A DNA stretch of 64,000 bases from Candidatus Epulonipiscium sp. (lineage in GTDB: Bacteria; Bacillota; Clostridia; Lachnospirales; Defluviitaleaceae): NCBI GenBank assembly GCA_012521395.1, contig JAAYML010000127.1, positions 1 through 64,000 of the forward strand, read 5' to 3'. Every line of letters begins with the position of its first letter. Position 1 is the first letter of the stretch. The notes beneath the pieces were generated by a model, which was not told where the DNA came from, did no database searches, and saw only the letters and a list, made by a program, of their open reading frames with translations. Below are positions 54,554-63,968 of the stretch, in pieces. The position numbers and the translations under genes are program-made.

Positions 54554-55599
54554 TTTCCCACCCCATTTCCTTCTAAGTACCTTCGCCTCAATTGTCCGCA
54601 GGCTGCATCAATATCACTGCCCAATCTTCTTCTTATGGTCGTTTGAATACCTTTTGACTCTAAAATCTTTTTGAAATAGTTAATCCTTTCCTGGTGACTT
54701 TCACGATAATGACTTTCCTTAACAGGATTCATCGGAATTAAATTGACATGACACAATAACGCTTTTAATTTATCTGCCAGCTCGTAAGCATGTTCTTCCC
54801 TGTCATTTACCTGATTAATTAAAGCATATTCAAAAGTAATTCTTCGATGGGTCTTTTCAATATAATAAGAACAAGCTTTTAATAATTCATCCATATAATA
54901 TCTTTTAGCTATAGGCATAATTTCCTGTCTTATCCTATCGTTAGGCGCATGCAAAGAAATCGCTAAAGTAATTTGTAAATTTTTATCTGCCAAATCATAT
55001 ATTTTATCCACTAAACCACAGGTTGATAAGGTAATATGTCTTTGACCAATATTTGCACCTTTTGGATGATTGATGATCGAGATAAACTTAAGAATATTAT
55101 CATAATTATCTAAGGGTTCTCCAGCACCCATAATAACAATATTTGATATTTTTCTATTGCTATCTTTTTCAATTTGATAAATTTGTCCTGCCATTTCACC
55201 AGCAGACAAATTACGTATCAACCCTTCTAAAGTTGATGCGCAAAAAGCACATCCCATTCTGCAACCCACTTGAGATGAAATACAAGCACTATTTCCATAA
55301 TTATAACTCATCAAAACACTTTCTATTATATTATTATCCTTTAGACGAAACAAGTATTTTATTGTTTTGTCAATTTTAGAGATATATTTTTGTTCCAGGC
55401 TAACAAGATTGCAATCAAAACTTGCTTTAAGCTTTTCCCTTAATTCTCCTGGAAGATTTGTCATTTCATCAAAAGCTACTGTCCTTTTCCCATGAATCCA
55501 ATGAAATATTTGCTCTCCACGGAATTCTTTTTCTCCCATTTCCAGCATAAGCTTCTTCAATTCTTCTACGGTTAATGAAGCAATTTCTCTATCTTGCAT
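54550..55599 (-). CDS. rlmN: 23S rRNA/tRNA adenine-C2 methyltransferase RlmN
   Basis: The 349-residue radical SAM protein has the CxxxCxxC cluster CRMGCAFCAST and the family GAGEPLDNYDN and ISLHAPND motifs. The C-terminal region has GSDIDAACGQLR, with the conserved cysteine used in the methyl transfer. It methylates A2503 of 23S rRNA and A37 of some tRNAs. Order rsmB-rlmN-prpC-prkC is classical. The ATG follows AGGAGG. Confidence 0.97.
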   Translation of the reverse strand: MQDREIASLTVEELKKLMLEMGEKEFRGEQIFHWIHGKRTVAFDEMTNLPGELREKLKASFDCNLVSLEQKYISKIDKTIKYLFRLKDNNIIESVLMSYNYGNSACISSQVGCRMGCAFCASTLEGLIRNLSAGEMAGQIYQIEKDSNRKISNIVIMGAGEPLDNYDNILKFISIINHPKGANIGQRHITLSTCGLVDKIYDLADKNLQITLAISLHAPNDRIRQEIMPIAKRYYMDELLKACSYYIEKTHRRITFEYALINQVNDREEHAYELADKLKALLCHVNLIPMNPVKESHYRESHQERINYFKKILESKGIQTTIRRRLGSDIDAACGQLRRRYLEGNGVGK

Positions 55600-55608
55600 T
55601 TTATCCTC

Positions 55609-56958
55609 CTATTTTTTTCTCAGTCTTGCAATAAAGAAACCATCGGTATTATGAATATGAGGGTATAATTGTATATATCCTTTTTTTGTATCATGATTTT
55701 GAATACTTTCAGGAATATAAGGATTAAGGTCTTCGAGCTCAAAATCAAAATTTTTAATAAACCATTTTATATTTTCAAGATTTTCTTTTTCAGAGATAGT
55801 GCAAGTGCTGTATACCAGAACCCCATTCCTCTTCAGATATTGCGAAGAAATTTCTAATATCTTTCTTTGAATATTTATCAGGCTCTCTAAATCCCTGTTT
55901 TCTTTTTTCCATTTGATATCTGGCTTTTTACGGATGATTCCAAGACCAGAACAAGGGGCATCGACTAAAACCTTATCCATTGTATTTACCAGCTTTTCAT
56001 CCAGTTCAGTTGCATCTTTTTCTTCGGTTTCAATGATACAAATCCCTAATCTTTTAGCAGTGTCTGCCACTAAATTTAATTTTTTTTCATGAATATCCCT
56101 AGCCAATATATAACCTTCGTTATGCATCAATTCTCCTAAATGGGTTGCTTTCCCTCCTGGAGCACTGCAAACGTCAAGAATTCTTTCCCCTTTCTCTGGA
56201 GCCAAAATATGTCCTACCAGCATGGAACTTTCATCTTGAACTTGAAATAAACCCTTATTAAAGGATTCTAAGTCTCCAAGTGATGAAGTCTTAGAAATAT
56301 AAAGAGCTTCTTTTAAATACAAACCTTGGGAAACTTGAACTCCTTCTTTTAATAAAGATTTTGCTAAAGAGGAAATATCATTTTTTAATAAATTACAACG
56401 AATACTGATCGGGGGATTGATATTCGATGCCTGACATAATTCTTCTACGAAATCTGCTTCGTAATATTGCAGCCAGTAGTCTAAAATCCATTGAGGAAAA
56501 GAGTATCTAACTGACAAATAATTCAGAAAATCCTTCTTTGGATCCGGATAAGAAATCATATCCTTATGCCGTACGATATTTCTTAATACTCCATTTACAA
56601 AAGCCGATAAGCCGGATAAACCTTTCTTCTTTGTTATTTCAACGGCTTCATTACAAGCTGCTGAAGGAGGTACTTTATCCATAAACAATATCTGGTATAC
56701 CGAAGCTCTTAAAATACTTCTAATAATTGCTTTCATCTTTTTTGTTTTTATTTTGGAAAAAGAATTAATGACATAGTCAATGGTTAAAAGATAGCGGACT
56801 GTTCCATTAACAATATTTGTAATAAAGGCTTTGTCTAAATCCGTTAAGTAACCGTAATAACTTAAATTATCCTTAAGAGATATATTGCTATATGCACCTT
56901 CTTCATTGATTTCAGAAATAATATTGACTGCTATTTCCCTTGGCTTTAATTTTTCCAT
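55609..56958 (-). CDS. rsmB: 16S rRNA (cytosine967-C5)-methyltransferase RsmB
   Basis: The 449-residue protein has an N-terminal NusB-like domain (about 1-135) and a C-terminal SAM domain with DVCSAPGGKATHLGEL, DAPCSGLGIIRKKPD and STCTISEKEN. It methylates C967. It lies nine bases ahead of rlmN. The ATG follows AAGGAG. The YugP gene upstream is separated by a strong terminator. Confidence 0.96.
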   Translation of the reverse strand: MEKLKPREIAVNIISEINEEGAYSNISLKDNLSYYGYLTDLDKAFITNIVNGTVRYLLTIDYVINSFSKIKTKKMKAIIRSILRASVYQILFMDKVPPSAACNEAVEITKKKGLSGLSAFVNGVLRNIVRHKDMISYPDPKKDFLNYLSVRYSFPQWILDYWLQYYEADFVEELCQASNINPPISIRCNLLKNDISSLAKSLLKEGVQVSQGLYLKEALYISKTSSLGDLESFNKGLFQVQDESSMLVGHILAPEKGERILDVCSAPGGKATHLGELMHNEGYILARDIHEKKLNLVADTAKRLGICIIETEEKDATELDEKLVNTMDKVLVDAPCSGLGIIRKKPDIKWKKENRDLESLINIQRKILEISSQYLKRNGVLVYSTCTISEKENLENIKWFIKNFDFELEDLNPYIPESIQNHDTKKGYIQLYPHIHNTDGFFIARLRKK

Positions 56959-57035
56959 ATGCGTACTCCTTAATCAATAAATTACATTTCAATAGAATCT
57001 AATATTCTCCTTAATTTTTATATATCATTCATGAT

Positions 57036-57062
57036 AAAAAGCGTTACATAGTAACGCTTTTT
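57036..57062 (-). terminator. Terminator behind yugP
   Basis: A perfect 12-bp stem AAAAAGCGTTAC/GTAACGCTTTTT (57036-57047 with 57051-57062), three-base loop. It separates yugP from rsmB. Confidence 0.9.
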
Positions 57063-57078
57063 ATAGATGACTTTTCTG

Positions 57079-57768
57079 CTACCTTCTTCTGCGACCACCA
57101 TTAGCAAGTAATATTAAGCGGAGCAAATTTGCTACTGCAACTGCAGCCGCTGCGACATAAGTCAGGGCAGCAGCGCTCAAAACTTTCCTTGCAGGTCTTA
57201 TTTCATTGTCCGACAATATCCCCTGTCCTTCTAAAGCAACTAAAGCTCTTTTGGACGCATTAAATTCTACTGGCAAAGTAATGATTTGAAAAAATACCAC
57301 CGCACAAAATAAGATTATCCCTAATTCAACAAGGAAAGAAAACGACAAAACAAATCCAAGCATAATCAAAGGAATGGCCATTCTTGAACTAATACTGACA
57401 ACTGGAAAAATAGAATGTCTTACTTTTAAGAAACTATAGCTTTCATTATGCTGTATGGCATGACCCGCTTCATGGGCAGCAACCCCTACCGATGCGATAC
57501 TTGTACCATCATATACCGGACCAGACAGTCGAAGGGTTTTCGTTCGGGGATCATAATGATCAGTTAAATTTCCAGGAATTCTTTCGATGGTTACATCGTA
57601 TATCCCCTGGTTTTGCAGTATGATTCTTGCCGCCTCTGCCCCAGTCATACCTCTTAAATTTCTAACCTTTAAATACTTGTTAAAAGTTGAATGTACTCTT
57701 ACCTGAGCATAAATGGTTAAAAGAATTGCTGGTAATACAAAAATGATATAATAGGTATCAATATACAT
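57079..57768 (-). CDS. yugP: YugP-type zinc metallopeptidase
   Basis: The 229-residue membrane protein has an N-terminal helix, the zinc site HEAGHAIQH near 98 and three further hydrophobic segments at about 120-170 and 195-225. The sequence FNASKRALVAL follows the helices, as in the family. It is a putative neutral zinc peptidase; substrates are unknown. It is the end of the def-fmt-yugP run. The ATG follows GGGGTGAT. Confidence 0.9.
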   Translation of the reverse strand: MYIDTYYIIFVLPAILLTIYAQVRVHSTFNKYLKVRNLRGMTGAEAARIILQNQGIYDVTIERIPGNLTDHYDPRTKTLRLSGPVYDGTSIASVGVAAHEAGHAIQHNESYSFLKVRHSIFPVVSISSRMAIPLIMLGFVLSFSFLVELGIILFCAVVFFQIITLPVEFNASKRALVALEGQGILSDNEIRPARKVLSAAALTYVAAAAVAVANLLRLILLANGGRRRR

Positions 57769-57782
57769 TCTATCACCCCTGC

Positions 57783-58739
57783 TTATTTTATTTCATTTCT
57801 ATTATTGCCTAAAACAATATTTTTTTCTATCTTATGTCCTCTTAAATAATCAACAACAGACATTCTTTTCTTATTTTCAGCCTGAATTTCTGTTATCATA
57901 AGGCTTCCATCTCCTGTTTTTACAACAATACCTTTATCTTTTATGATTTCAGTTATTTCTCCCATGACATGAGCATCATATTTCTCATGATATTCTTCAG
58001 CTTTCCAAACTTTTATCATTTGATCTTTATAGTAAGTATAGGCACTTGGCCAGGGAGATAAACCCCTAATTAAATTAATAATTTCTTTTGAGGATTTTGA
58101 CCAATCGATGCAGCCCATTTCTTTTTGCAACATCGGTGCATAAGTTGCCTCCTGGTCATTTTGTTTTTGCCTAATTAATTGCCCTGTTTGCAGTTGTTTT
58201 AATGTTTCTATTAAAAGGCTGGCCCCCTCAACAGAGAGTCTGTCGTGAAGTTCCTGGGCCGTATCTTCAGGATATATTTTAACTTCTTTCTTTAATAAAA
58301 TATCTCCTGTATCCATTCCTTCATCCATAAACATGGTGGTTACACCTGTGATTTCTTCTCCATTAATGATGGACCATTGGATAGGAGCAGCTCCCCGGTA
58401 TTTAGGTAAAAGAGAAGCATGAACATTAATACAGCCATATTGGGGCATCTCCAATATAGCCTTAGGAAGTATCTGACCAAAGGCCACCACCACAATCAAA
58501 TCCGGATGAATTTTCTGAAGGCTGTCTATAAATTCAGGTGTTTTAACTTTCTCTGGCTGATAAACAGGAATATGATATTGAAGAGCCAATTCTTTTACAG
58601 GAGGAGCCAGGGTTTTTTTCCCCCTGCCCCTGGGACGGTCTGGCTGAGTAACCACAGCAGCAATTTCATACTTTTCATCAATTAATTTTTGTAAAGTCGG
58701 AACAGCAAAATCTGGTGTCCCCATAAAAACGACTTTCAT
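57783..58739 (-). CDS. fmt: Methionyl-tRNA formyltransferase
   Basis: The 318-residue protein has VVFMGTPDFAVPTL, the catalytic region HASLLPKYRGAAPIQW and GVTTMFMDEGMDTGD. It formylates Met-tRNA with 10-formyl-THF. The start is ATG 58739, seven bases after AGGGG; a longer ORF to 58772 overlaps def without a ribosome-binding site. It lies 16 bases behind def. Confidence 0.96.
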   Translation of the reverse strand: MKVVFMGTPDFAVPTLQKLIDEKYEIAAVVTQPDRPRGRGKKTLAPPVKELALQYHIPVYQPEKVKTPEFIDSLQKIHPDLIVVVAFGQILPKAILEMPQYGCINVHASLLPKYRGAAPIQWSIINGEEITGVTTMFMDEGMDTGDILLKKEVKIYPEDTAQELHDRLSVEGASLLIETLKQLQTGQLIRQKQNDQEATYAPMLQKEMGCIDWSKSSKEIINLIRGLSPWPSAYTYYKDQMIKVWKAEEYHEKYDAHVMGEITEIIKDKGIVVKTGDGSLMITEIQAENKKRMSVVDYLRGHKIEKNIVLGNNRNEIK

Positions 58740-58755
58740 TCTCATACCCCTTTTC

Positions 58756-59217
58756 TTATTCTTCTTCCTCATCTAAATAGCGGATTACCTTATCGGTAAA
58801 AATGATGCCATCCAAGTGATCGATTTCATGACACAAGGCCCTGGCAAGAAGGCCTTCTCCTTCTATAATAAATTCTTCACCTTTTCTGTTTAAGGCTTTT
58901 ACTTTAACTTTCAAAGGTCTTTCCACTTCTCCTGTAACACCTGGCACACTTAAGCAACCTTCTGGTCCGATTTGCTCTCCTTCTGTTTCAATGAGTTCAG
59001 GGTTAATGAGTTCAATAACCCCCTCGCCTATATCAATCACAACAACTCTTCTTAAAACGCCTACCTGAGGTGCTGCCAGACCCACCCCGTCAGCATTATA
59101 CATCGTTTCTACCATATCTTCCAGTAACGTAATAATAGAAGGCGTAATTTGTTCAACTTTTTTTGCCTTTTTTCTCAATATTTCATCTCCGTCGGTTCTG
59201 ATTTGTCTTAAAGCCAT
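58756..59217 (-). CDS. def: Peptide deformylase
   Basis: The 153-residue protein has the three family boxes [18 protein letters not shown] and HEIDHLDG (Cys and two His bind the metal). It removes the N-terminal formyl group, so it complements fmt next door. The ATG follows AAGGAGG. It lies 18 bases behind priA. Confidence 0.97.
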   Translation of the reverse strand: MALRQIRTDGDEILRKKAKKVEQITPSIITLLEDMVETMYNADGVGLAAPQVGVLRRVVVIDIGEGVIELINPELIETEGEQIGPEGCLSVPGVTGEVERPLKVKVKALNRKGEEFIIEGEGLLARALCHEIDHLDGIIFTDKVIRYLDEEEE

Positions 59218-59235
59218 ATTTTTTCCTCCTTTAGC

Positions 59236-61710
59236 TTAATAAATCATCAGCGGGTCAATATCCGTTTGAATTAATAGCTGGTTATTATCAAACTTTTTCT
59301 TATACTGGTCAATGCAATAAAAAGCATATTGCATTAATAGATTCCTGTCATTACATTTAATAATGATCCGCCACCTGTATTTATTTTTTATTTTAGAAAT
59401 CATGGCAGGTACAGGTCCATATAATTTAAAATTCCCTTTCCTGTTATAATATTTCATTATCTCCATCAGTTTGTAAGCAGATTGGATGACCTCTTTTTCA
59501 TTGGAAGCAACCAATAAAACCGTAAAGATATGAGTAAAAGGTGGATAATCCAGTTCTTTTCTAATGCTGATTTCCTGATTATAAAAAGTCAGAAAGTCGT
59601 GATTTTTAGCCGCTACGATACTATAATGCTCCGGATCATAGGTCTGGACAATGACTTTTCCTGGTAAATCACCTCTGCCTGCTCTTCCACTTACCTGAGT
59701 CAGAAGCTGAAAAGTCCTTTCAGACGAACGAAAATCCTGAATATGAAGTGTTAAATCAGCTGCTAAAATACCTACCAAAGTCACATTGGGAAAATCATGA
59801 CCTTTCGCTACCATTTGAGTACCAATTAAAATATCTGCCTTTTGAGTTCTAAATTGCTCAATGATTTTTTCATATCCATATTTTCCTTTAGTTGTATCCA
59901 AATCCATTCTCAAAACTGAAGCTTCAGGAAATAATTTTTTGACTTCATTTTCTACCCTTTCTGTTCCCACTCCAAAATACCTAATGTGCTTTGAGCCACA
60001 TTGGGGACAAACAGAAGGGCTTAATATCCTGTCACCGCAATAATGACAAACCAAAGAATGGTTATAGGCATGATAGGTATAAGAAATACTGCAACTTTTG
60101 CATTTTAATACATATCCACATTTTCTGCAAGAAACAAAATTAGAAAAGCCTCTCCTGTTTAAAAATAAAATAATTTGTTCTTTATTCTTAAGTTTTTTTC
60201 CCATCTCTTCTTTAAGATAATTGCTAAAAATTGAGCGGTTGCCTTCTTCTAACTCATTTCTCATGTCGACAATTTCTACTTGAGGAAGGCTACTATTATT
60301 CGCTCTATAAGTCAATTCCAATAAGTCTCTTATCCCTGTTTTTGCTCCATAATAAGCTTCCAGGGAAGGCGTTGCTGAAGCAATTAAGCATACCGCTCCA
60401 GTCAATTCACATCTTTTTTCTGCTACTTCTCTGGCATGATATTTGGGAGCAAATTCTGATTTATAGGTGTTTTCATGCTCTTCATCAATAATAATTAATT
60501 TTAAAGAAGAAAAAGGCGTAAAAACTGCCGATCTGGGACCAATCATAACAGAAACTTCCCCATCTCTTGCCCTTTTCCACTGATCATATCTTTCTGCCAG
60601 AGAAAGTTTACTGTGGGTCACAGCCACTTTTTCACCAAAGCGGCTTTTAAATCTCTGAACTGTTTGTGGGGTTAAAGATATTTCAGGAATCAGGACAATC
60701 GCCTGACCCTCTCTTTTTATGACTTCTTCAATCAGTTGGAGATAGACTTCTGTCTTTCCACTTCCTGTAATACCATGGAGAAGAATTTTTCCTCCTTTTA
60801 GGCTGTCTATTTTATTTAATACATATCTTATCACATTTGCCTGCTCAAAAGTAGGTGTAAAAGCTTCTGTTTTCTCATTATATAAGTGTCTGTATGAATC
60901 CCTGCTGACCTCTATTTCTTCAATTTCAATGATATCTTTTTTTAACAGGGCATTAATTGAAGGACTGGATACTTCTAATATTTTTTTCATTTCATTAAGA
61001 GGGATGGTCTCATTCATCATTAAAAATTCGATTATTCTACATTGCGCCCTGTAATTTTTTTTGGACTGATATTCCATCAGGATATTTTCCAATTGCTCCA
61101 TGGTCATTTCTTTATGAAGAGATACGTATTTTATAACACACTTATAATCTTTTATAAGTTCTTTCTCTCGAACTTCAAGCAGTTTTTCATCTCTTAACTT
61201 TTTTAGTTCTTTTTTAATTTGTCCTCCAAATAAATCCAATAAATCTTCCATAAGAACATAGCTGTCTTTATTCAATAAATATAAAAGGATTTCTTTTTCT
61301 TTTTCTGTTCGTTTTTCCAACTCTAAAACTTCCGGGTTCTTAAAATCCGGATTAAGTCTGACAAAAGTCTGTGCCTTTATTTTTAGCCCAGAAGGGAGAA
61401 TACAGCGCAGGCAATCTACCATATTAGCACCATAATATTCCCGCATCCATTTGGCCAAAGCAAGCATATGATCATTAAACAAAGGACTCTTATCTACAAT
61501 GGAATAAAGTTCTTTTAATTTATCTGTTTCTATAGAACTGTTTTCACAAAAACCAATAATGTAGCCTTCTATTTTTTTGTTGCTCTTTCCAAAAGGTACA
61601 AGAACCCTCACCCCTATTTGAGCTTTTGATTCTAATTCTTTCGGTACAATATAATGAAAAATCTTATCCAGTTTTTCATGAGATATGCCTACAATTACTT
61701 CTGCAATCAT
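59236..61710 (-). CDS. priA: Primosomal helicase PriA
   Basis: The 824-residue protein has an N-terminal DNA-binding part, Walker A GITGSGKTEVY, DEEHENTYKSE, and a zinc region with eight cysteines (CRKCGYVLKCKSC to CHYCGDRI...CPQCGS). It restarts replication at collapsed forks. The start is ATG 61710 after GGGTGG; an in-frame GTG three codons upstream lies in that ribosome-binding site. It follows coaBC by 12 bases. Confidence 0.96.
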   Translation of the reverse strand: MIAEVIVGISHEKLDKIFHYIVPKELESKAQIGVRVLVPFGKSNKKIEGYIIGFCENSSIETDKLKELYSIVDKSPLFNDHMLALAKWMREYYGANMVDCLRCILPSGLKIKAQTFVRLNPDFKNPEVLELEKRTEKEKEILLYLLNKDSYVLMEDLLDLFGGQIKKELKKLRDEKLLEVREKELIKDYKCVIKYVSLHKEMTMEQLENILMEYQSKKNYRAQCRIIEFLMMNETIPLNEMKKILEVSSPSINALLKKDIIEIEEIEVSRDSYRHLYNEKTEAFTPTFEQANVIRYVLNKIDSLKGGKILLHGITGSGKTEVYLQLIEEVIKREGQAIVLIPEISLTPQTVQRFKSRFGEKVAVTHSKLSLAERYDQWKRARDGEVSVMIGPRSAVFTPFSSLKLIIIDEEHENTYKSEFAPKYHAREVAEKRCELTGAVCLIASATPSLEAYYGAKTGIRDLLELTYRANNSSLPQVEIVDMRNELEEGNRSIFSNYLKEEMGKKLKNKEQIILFLNRRGFSNFVSCRKCGYVLKCKSCSISYTYHAYNHSLVCHYCGDRILSPSVCPQCGSKHIRYFGVGTERVENEVKKLFPEASVLRMDLDTTKGKYGYEKIIEQFRTQKADILIGTQMVAKGHDFPNVTLVGILAADLTLHIQDFRSSERTFQLLTQVSGRAGRGDLPGKVIVQTYDPEHYSIVAAKNHDFLTFYNQEISIRKELDYPPFTHIFTVLLVASNEKEVIQSAYKLMEIMKYYNRKGNFKLYGPVPAMISKIKNKYRWRIIIKCNDRNLLMQYAFYCIDQYKKKFDNNQLLIQTDIDPLMIY

Positions 61711-61722
61711 TTTTTCCACCCT

Positions 61723-62931
61723 TTAAATATGGTCCTGCTCCATCAACAAGTCTTTTATTTCATCTAAAATCATATTGGCTAACTCTTTTTTGCTCATTAA
61801 AGGCAGACTTTTTTCTTCTCCTGTTTTCTTAACAAGAGTTATTTTATTGGTATCATAGCCAAAGCCGACATTTTCCTGTGCAACATTATTAATACAAATC
61901 ATGTCTAAATTTTTTTCTTCTAATTTCTTTTTTCCATATTCCAGTTCATTATCAGTTTCAGCTGCAAAACCAACAAGAATTTGCTTCTTTTTTAATCTGC
62001 CTAATTCTTTTAGTATATCTTTATTTAATTTTAACTTTATGGTGAGTCCTTCTTTGTTCTTTTTTATTTTATGGTCTGATACAAATTCAGGAGTGTAATC
62101 ACTGGGCGCCGCAGCCTTAATCAGAACATCGGCATTCTCATAATGCTTTATGACTTCCTGATACATTTCTTCTGTCGTTGTTACAAAAATGGTTTGACAA
62201 CCACAAGGAGGCTTAATATGAGTAGGACCTGAAATCAAAATAACTTCCGCCCCTCTTTTTACAGCAGCTTCTGCAAGACTATAGCCCATTTTCCCAGAAC
62301 TATGATTACTAATGTATCGGACAGGATCCAAAGCTTCTCTGGTAGGTCCTGCCGTAACAACGACTTTTTTACCTTTATAATCTTGGGGTTGCTGGTCTAA
62401 AAGCTCCAGGACTTTTTCAACAATAATATCTACATCAGCCAGTTTTCCTATACCTGTATCCCCGCAAGCCAAACGGCCTTCTGCCGGGCTTATAAAATGA
62501 TATCCTAAATCCGATAGAGTTTGTATATTTCTTTGTACAATAACATTATTATACATGGCAGTATTCATTGCTGGAGCAATGACTACCGGAGCTTTTGTTG
62601 CCATTACCGTTGTTGAAAGCATATCATCCGCAATCCCTGCCGCAATTTTTCCGATAATATTTGCCGTTGCAGGTGCAATTAAAAACAAGTCAGCTTTTTT
62701 AGCAAGAGAAATATGCTCAATATCCCAGGTAACAGGTTCCTTAAACATATCTGTTGCTACAGGCCTGTTCGTAAGGGACTGAAAAACTAAAGGTCTTACA
62801 AATTCTTGTGCAGACCTGGTCATAATCACATTCACTTCTATTCCTGACTTAACCAGGCGGCTGGCAATTTCACAGGCTTTATAAGCAGCTATACCTCCTG
62901 TTACTCCCAGAACAACGGTTTTATTCATCAT
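61723..62931 (-). CDS. coaBC: Bifunctional CoaBC (phosphopantothenoylcysteine synthetase/decarboxylase)
   Basis: The 402-residue protein has a flavoprotein CoaC half (about 1-180: GVTGGIAAYKA, PAMNTAMY) and a CoaB half with GPTREALDPVRYISNHSSGKMG. It makes phosphopantetheine, the substrate of CoaD. It lies ahead of priA in the classical gmk-rpoZ-coaBC-priA order. The SD is AGGGAAG. Confidence 0.97.
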   Translation of the reverse strand: MMNKTVVLGVTGGIAAYKACEIASRLVKSGIEVNVIMTRSAQEFVRPLVFQSLTNRPVATDMFKEPVTWDIEHISLAKKADLFLIAPATANIIGKIAAGIADDMLSTTVMATKAPVVIAPAMNTAMYNNVIVQRNIQTLSDLGYHFISPAEGRLACGDTGIGKLADVDIIVEKVLELLDQQPQDYKGKKVVVTAGPTREALDPVRYISNHSSGKMGYSLAEAAVKRGAEVILISGPTHIKPPCGCQTIFVTTTEEMYQEVIKHYENADVLIKAAAPSDYTPEFVSDHKIKKNKEGLTIKLKLNKDILKELGRLKKKQILVGFAAETDNELEYGKKKLEEKNLDMICINNVAQENVGFGYDTNKITLVKKTGEEKSLPLMSKKELANMILDEIKDLLMEQDHI

Positions 62932-62989
62932 TTAATTTCTTCCCTTCTTTAGCAAATAGTATTTATATATGGTTCTTTGCTCTAGTATA

Positions 62990-63012
62990 ATAAAATCGCC
63001 CAAAGGGCGATT
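62990..63012 (-). terminator. Terminator behind rpoZ
   Basis: A perfect 8-bp GC-rich stem AATCGCCC/GGGCGATT (62994-63001 with 63005-63012) is followed on the minus strand by TTATTATA. It separates gmk-rpoZ from coaBC. Confidence 0.75.
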
Positions 63013-63030
63013 GCAAAAAATTATCTCTGA

Positions 63031-63345
63031 TTAATTATCTTCATTGTCACTAGCCTTCACATCTTCCTCAAATACTTCTTCTATTTCTTCAACATTATGG
63101 CCTGTTTTACTTTCATTATATTTAATAATGGTCTTTCCCTGGTAAAGCTCTTCTACAGCAACCGATACGGGTTTATTAGATTTAGATTCTACCCTTGGAT
63201 CCCCTTTATCTACAATTTCGCGGGCTCTTTTGGCAGTCGCTATAACAATGGAATAGCGGCTCGTAATAATCGGTTTTTCCTCATCAGAACTTTTCTCATT
63301 TAATTTTTCTATTAAATCTGAATATGAAGGTTTAAGCACAATCAT
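63031..63345 (-). CDS. rpoZ: RNA polymerase omega subunit
   Basis: The 104-residue protein has YSIVIATAKRAREIVDKG and KPVSVAVEELYQGK, the omega signature. An acidic tail of about 25 residues follows. It aids beta-prime folding and polymerase stability. The ATG at 63345 overlaps the gmk stop (TGATG); a GTG three bases upstream is also in frame. It is the second gene of the gmk-rpoZ pair. Confidence 0.95.
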   Translation of the reverse strand: MIVLKPSYSDLIEKLNEKSSDEEKPIITSRYSIVIATAKRAREIVDKGDPRVESKSNKPVSVAVEELYQGKTIIKYNESKTGHNVEEIEEVFEEDVKASDNEDN

Positions 63346-63953
63346 CACTCCTCTTTAAATTTTTCAATTAAAGACATCCTTTTATTCACCTTTAAATGTT
63401 CAGCCTTAATAATCGTATTGATATCCATGACAGCCTGTTCAATGCAGTCATTGATGACCAGATAATCGTAGTCATTTATAAATTCTAATTCTTCCAGGGC
63501 ACGTCTAAGCCTTTTTTCAATGATTTCACTGCTTTCCGTTCCCCGATTAATCAGTCTGTTCTTTAGTTCTTTTAAACTCGGAGGAACAATAAAAATCAAA
63601 ACAGCTTCGGGATAAAGTTTTTTAACCTGCAATGCCCCCTGGACTTCTATTTCTAATATAACATCTTTACCTTCGTTCATCTTACTTTCTACATAAAATT
63701 TGGGTGTACCATAATAATTATCACAAAACTCAGCCCATTCAACTAATTCTCTCTTTTCAATCATATCCATAAATTCTTCTTTGCTTTTAAAGAAATAGTG
63801 AATCCCTTCTTCTTCTCCTAATCTGGGTTTTCGTGTCGTGGCTGAAATAGAAAGGGCATACTGCTCATTTTTTATTAATTCACTGACGATGGTGCCTTTC
63901 CCTGAACCAGAAGGGCCCGAGACAACTACGATGATTCCTTTAGTATTATTCAT
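63345..63953 (-). CDS. gmk: Guanylate kinase
   Basis: The 202-residue protein has the P-loop VSGPSGSGKGTIV and the GMP-binding ISATTRKPRLGEEEG...YYF region. It phosphorylates GMP and dGMP. The ATG follows AGGTGAT. It lies directly behind a probable remA gene and overlaps rpoZ by one base. Confidence 0.97.
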   Translation of the reverse strand: MNNTKGIIVVVSGPSGSGKGTIVSELIKNEQYALSISATTRKPRLGEEEGIHYFFKSKEEFMDMIEKRELVEWAEFCDNYYGTPKFYVESKMNEGKDVILEIEVQGALQVKKLYPEAVLIFIVPPSLKELKNRLINRGTESSEIIEKRLRRALEELEFINDYDYLVINDCIEQAVMDINTIIKAEHLKVNKRMSLIEKFKEE

Positions 63954-63968
63954 GATTTATCACCTATA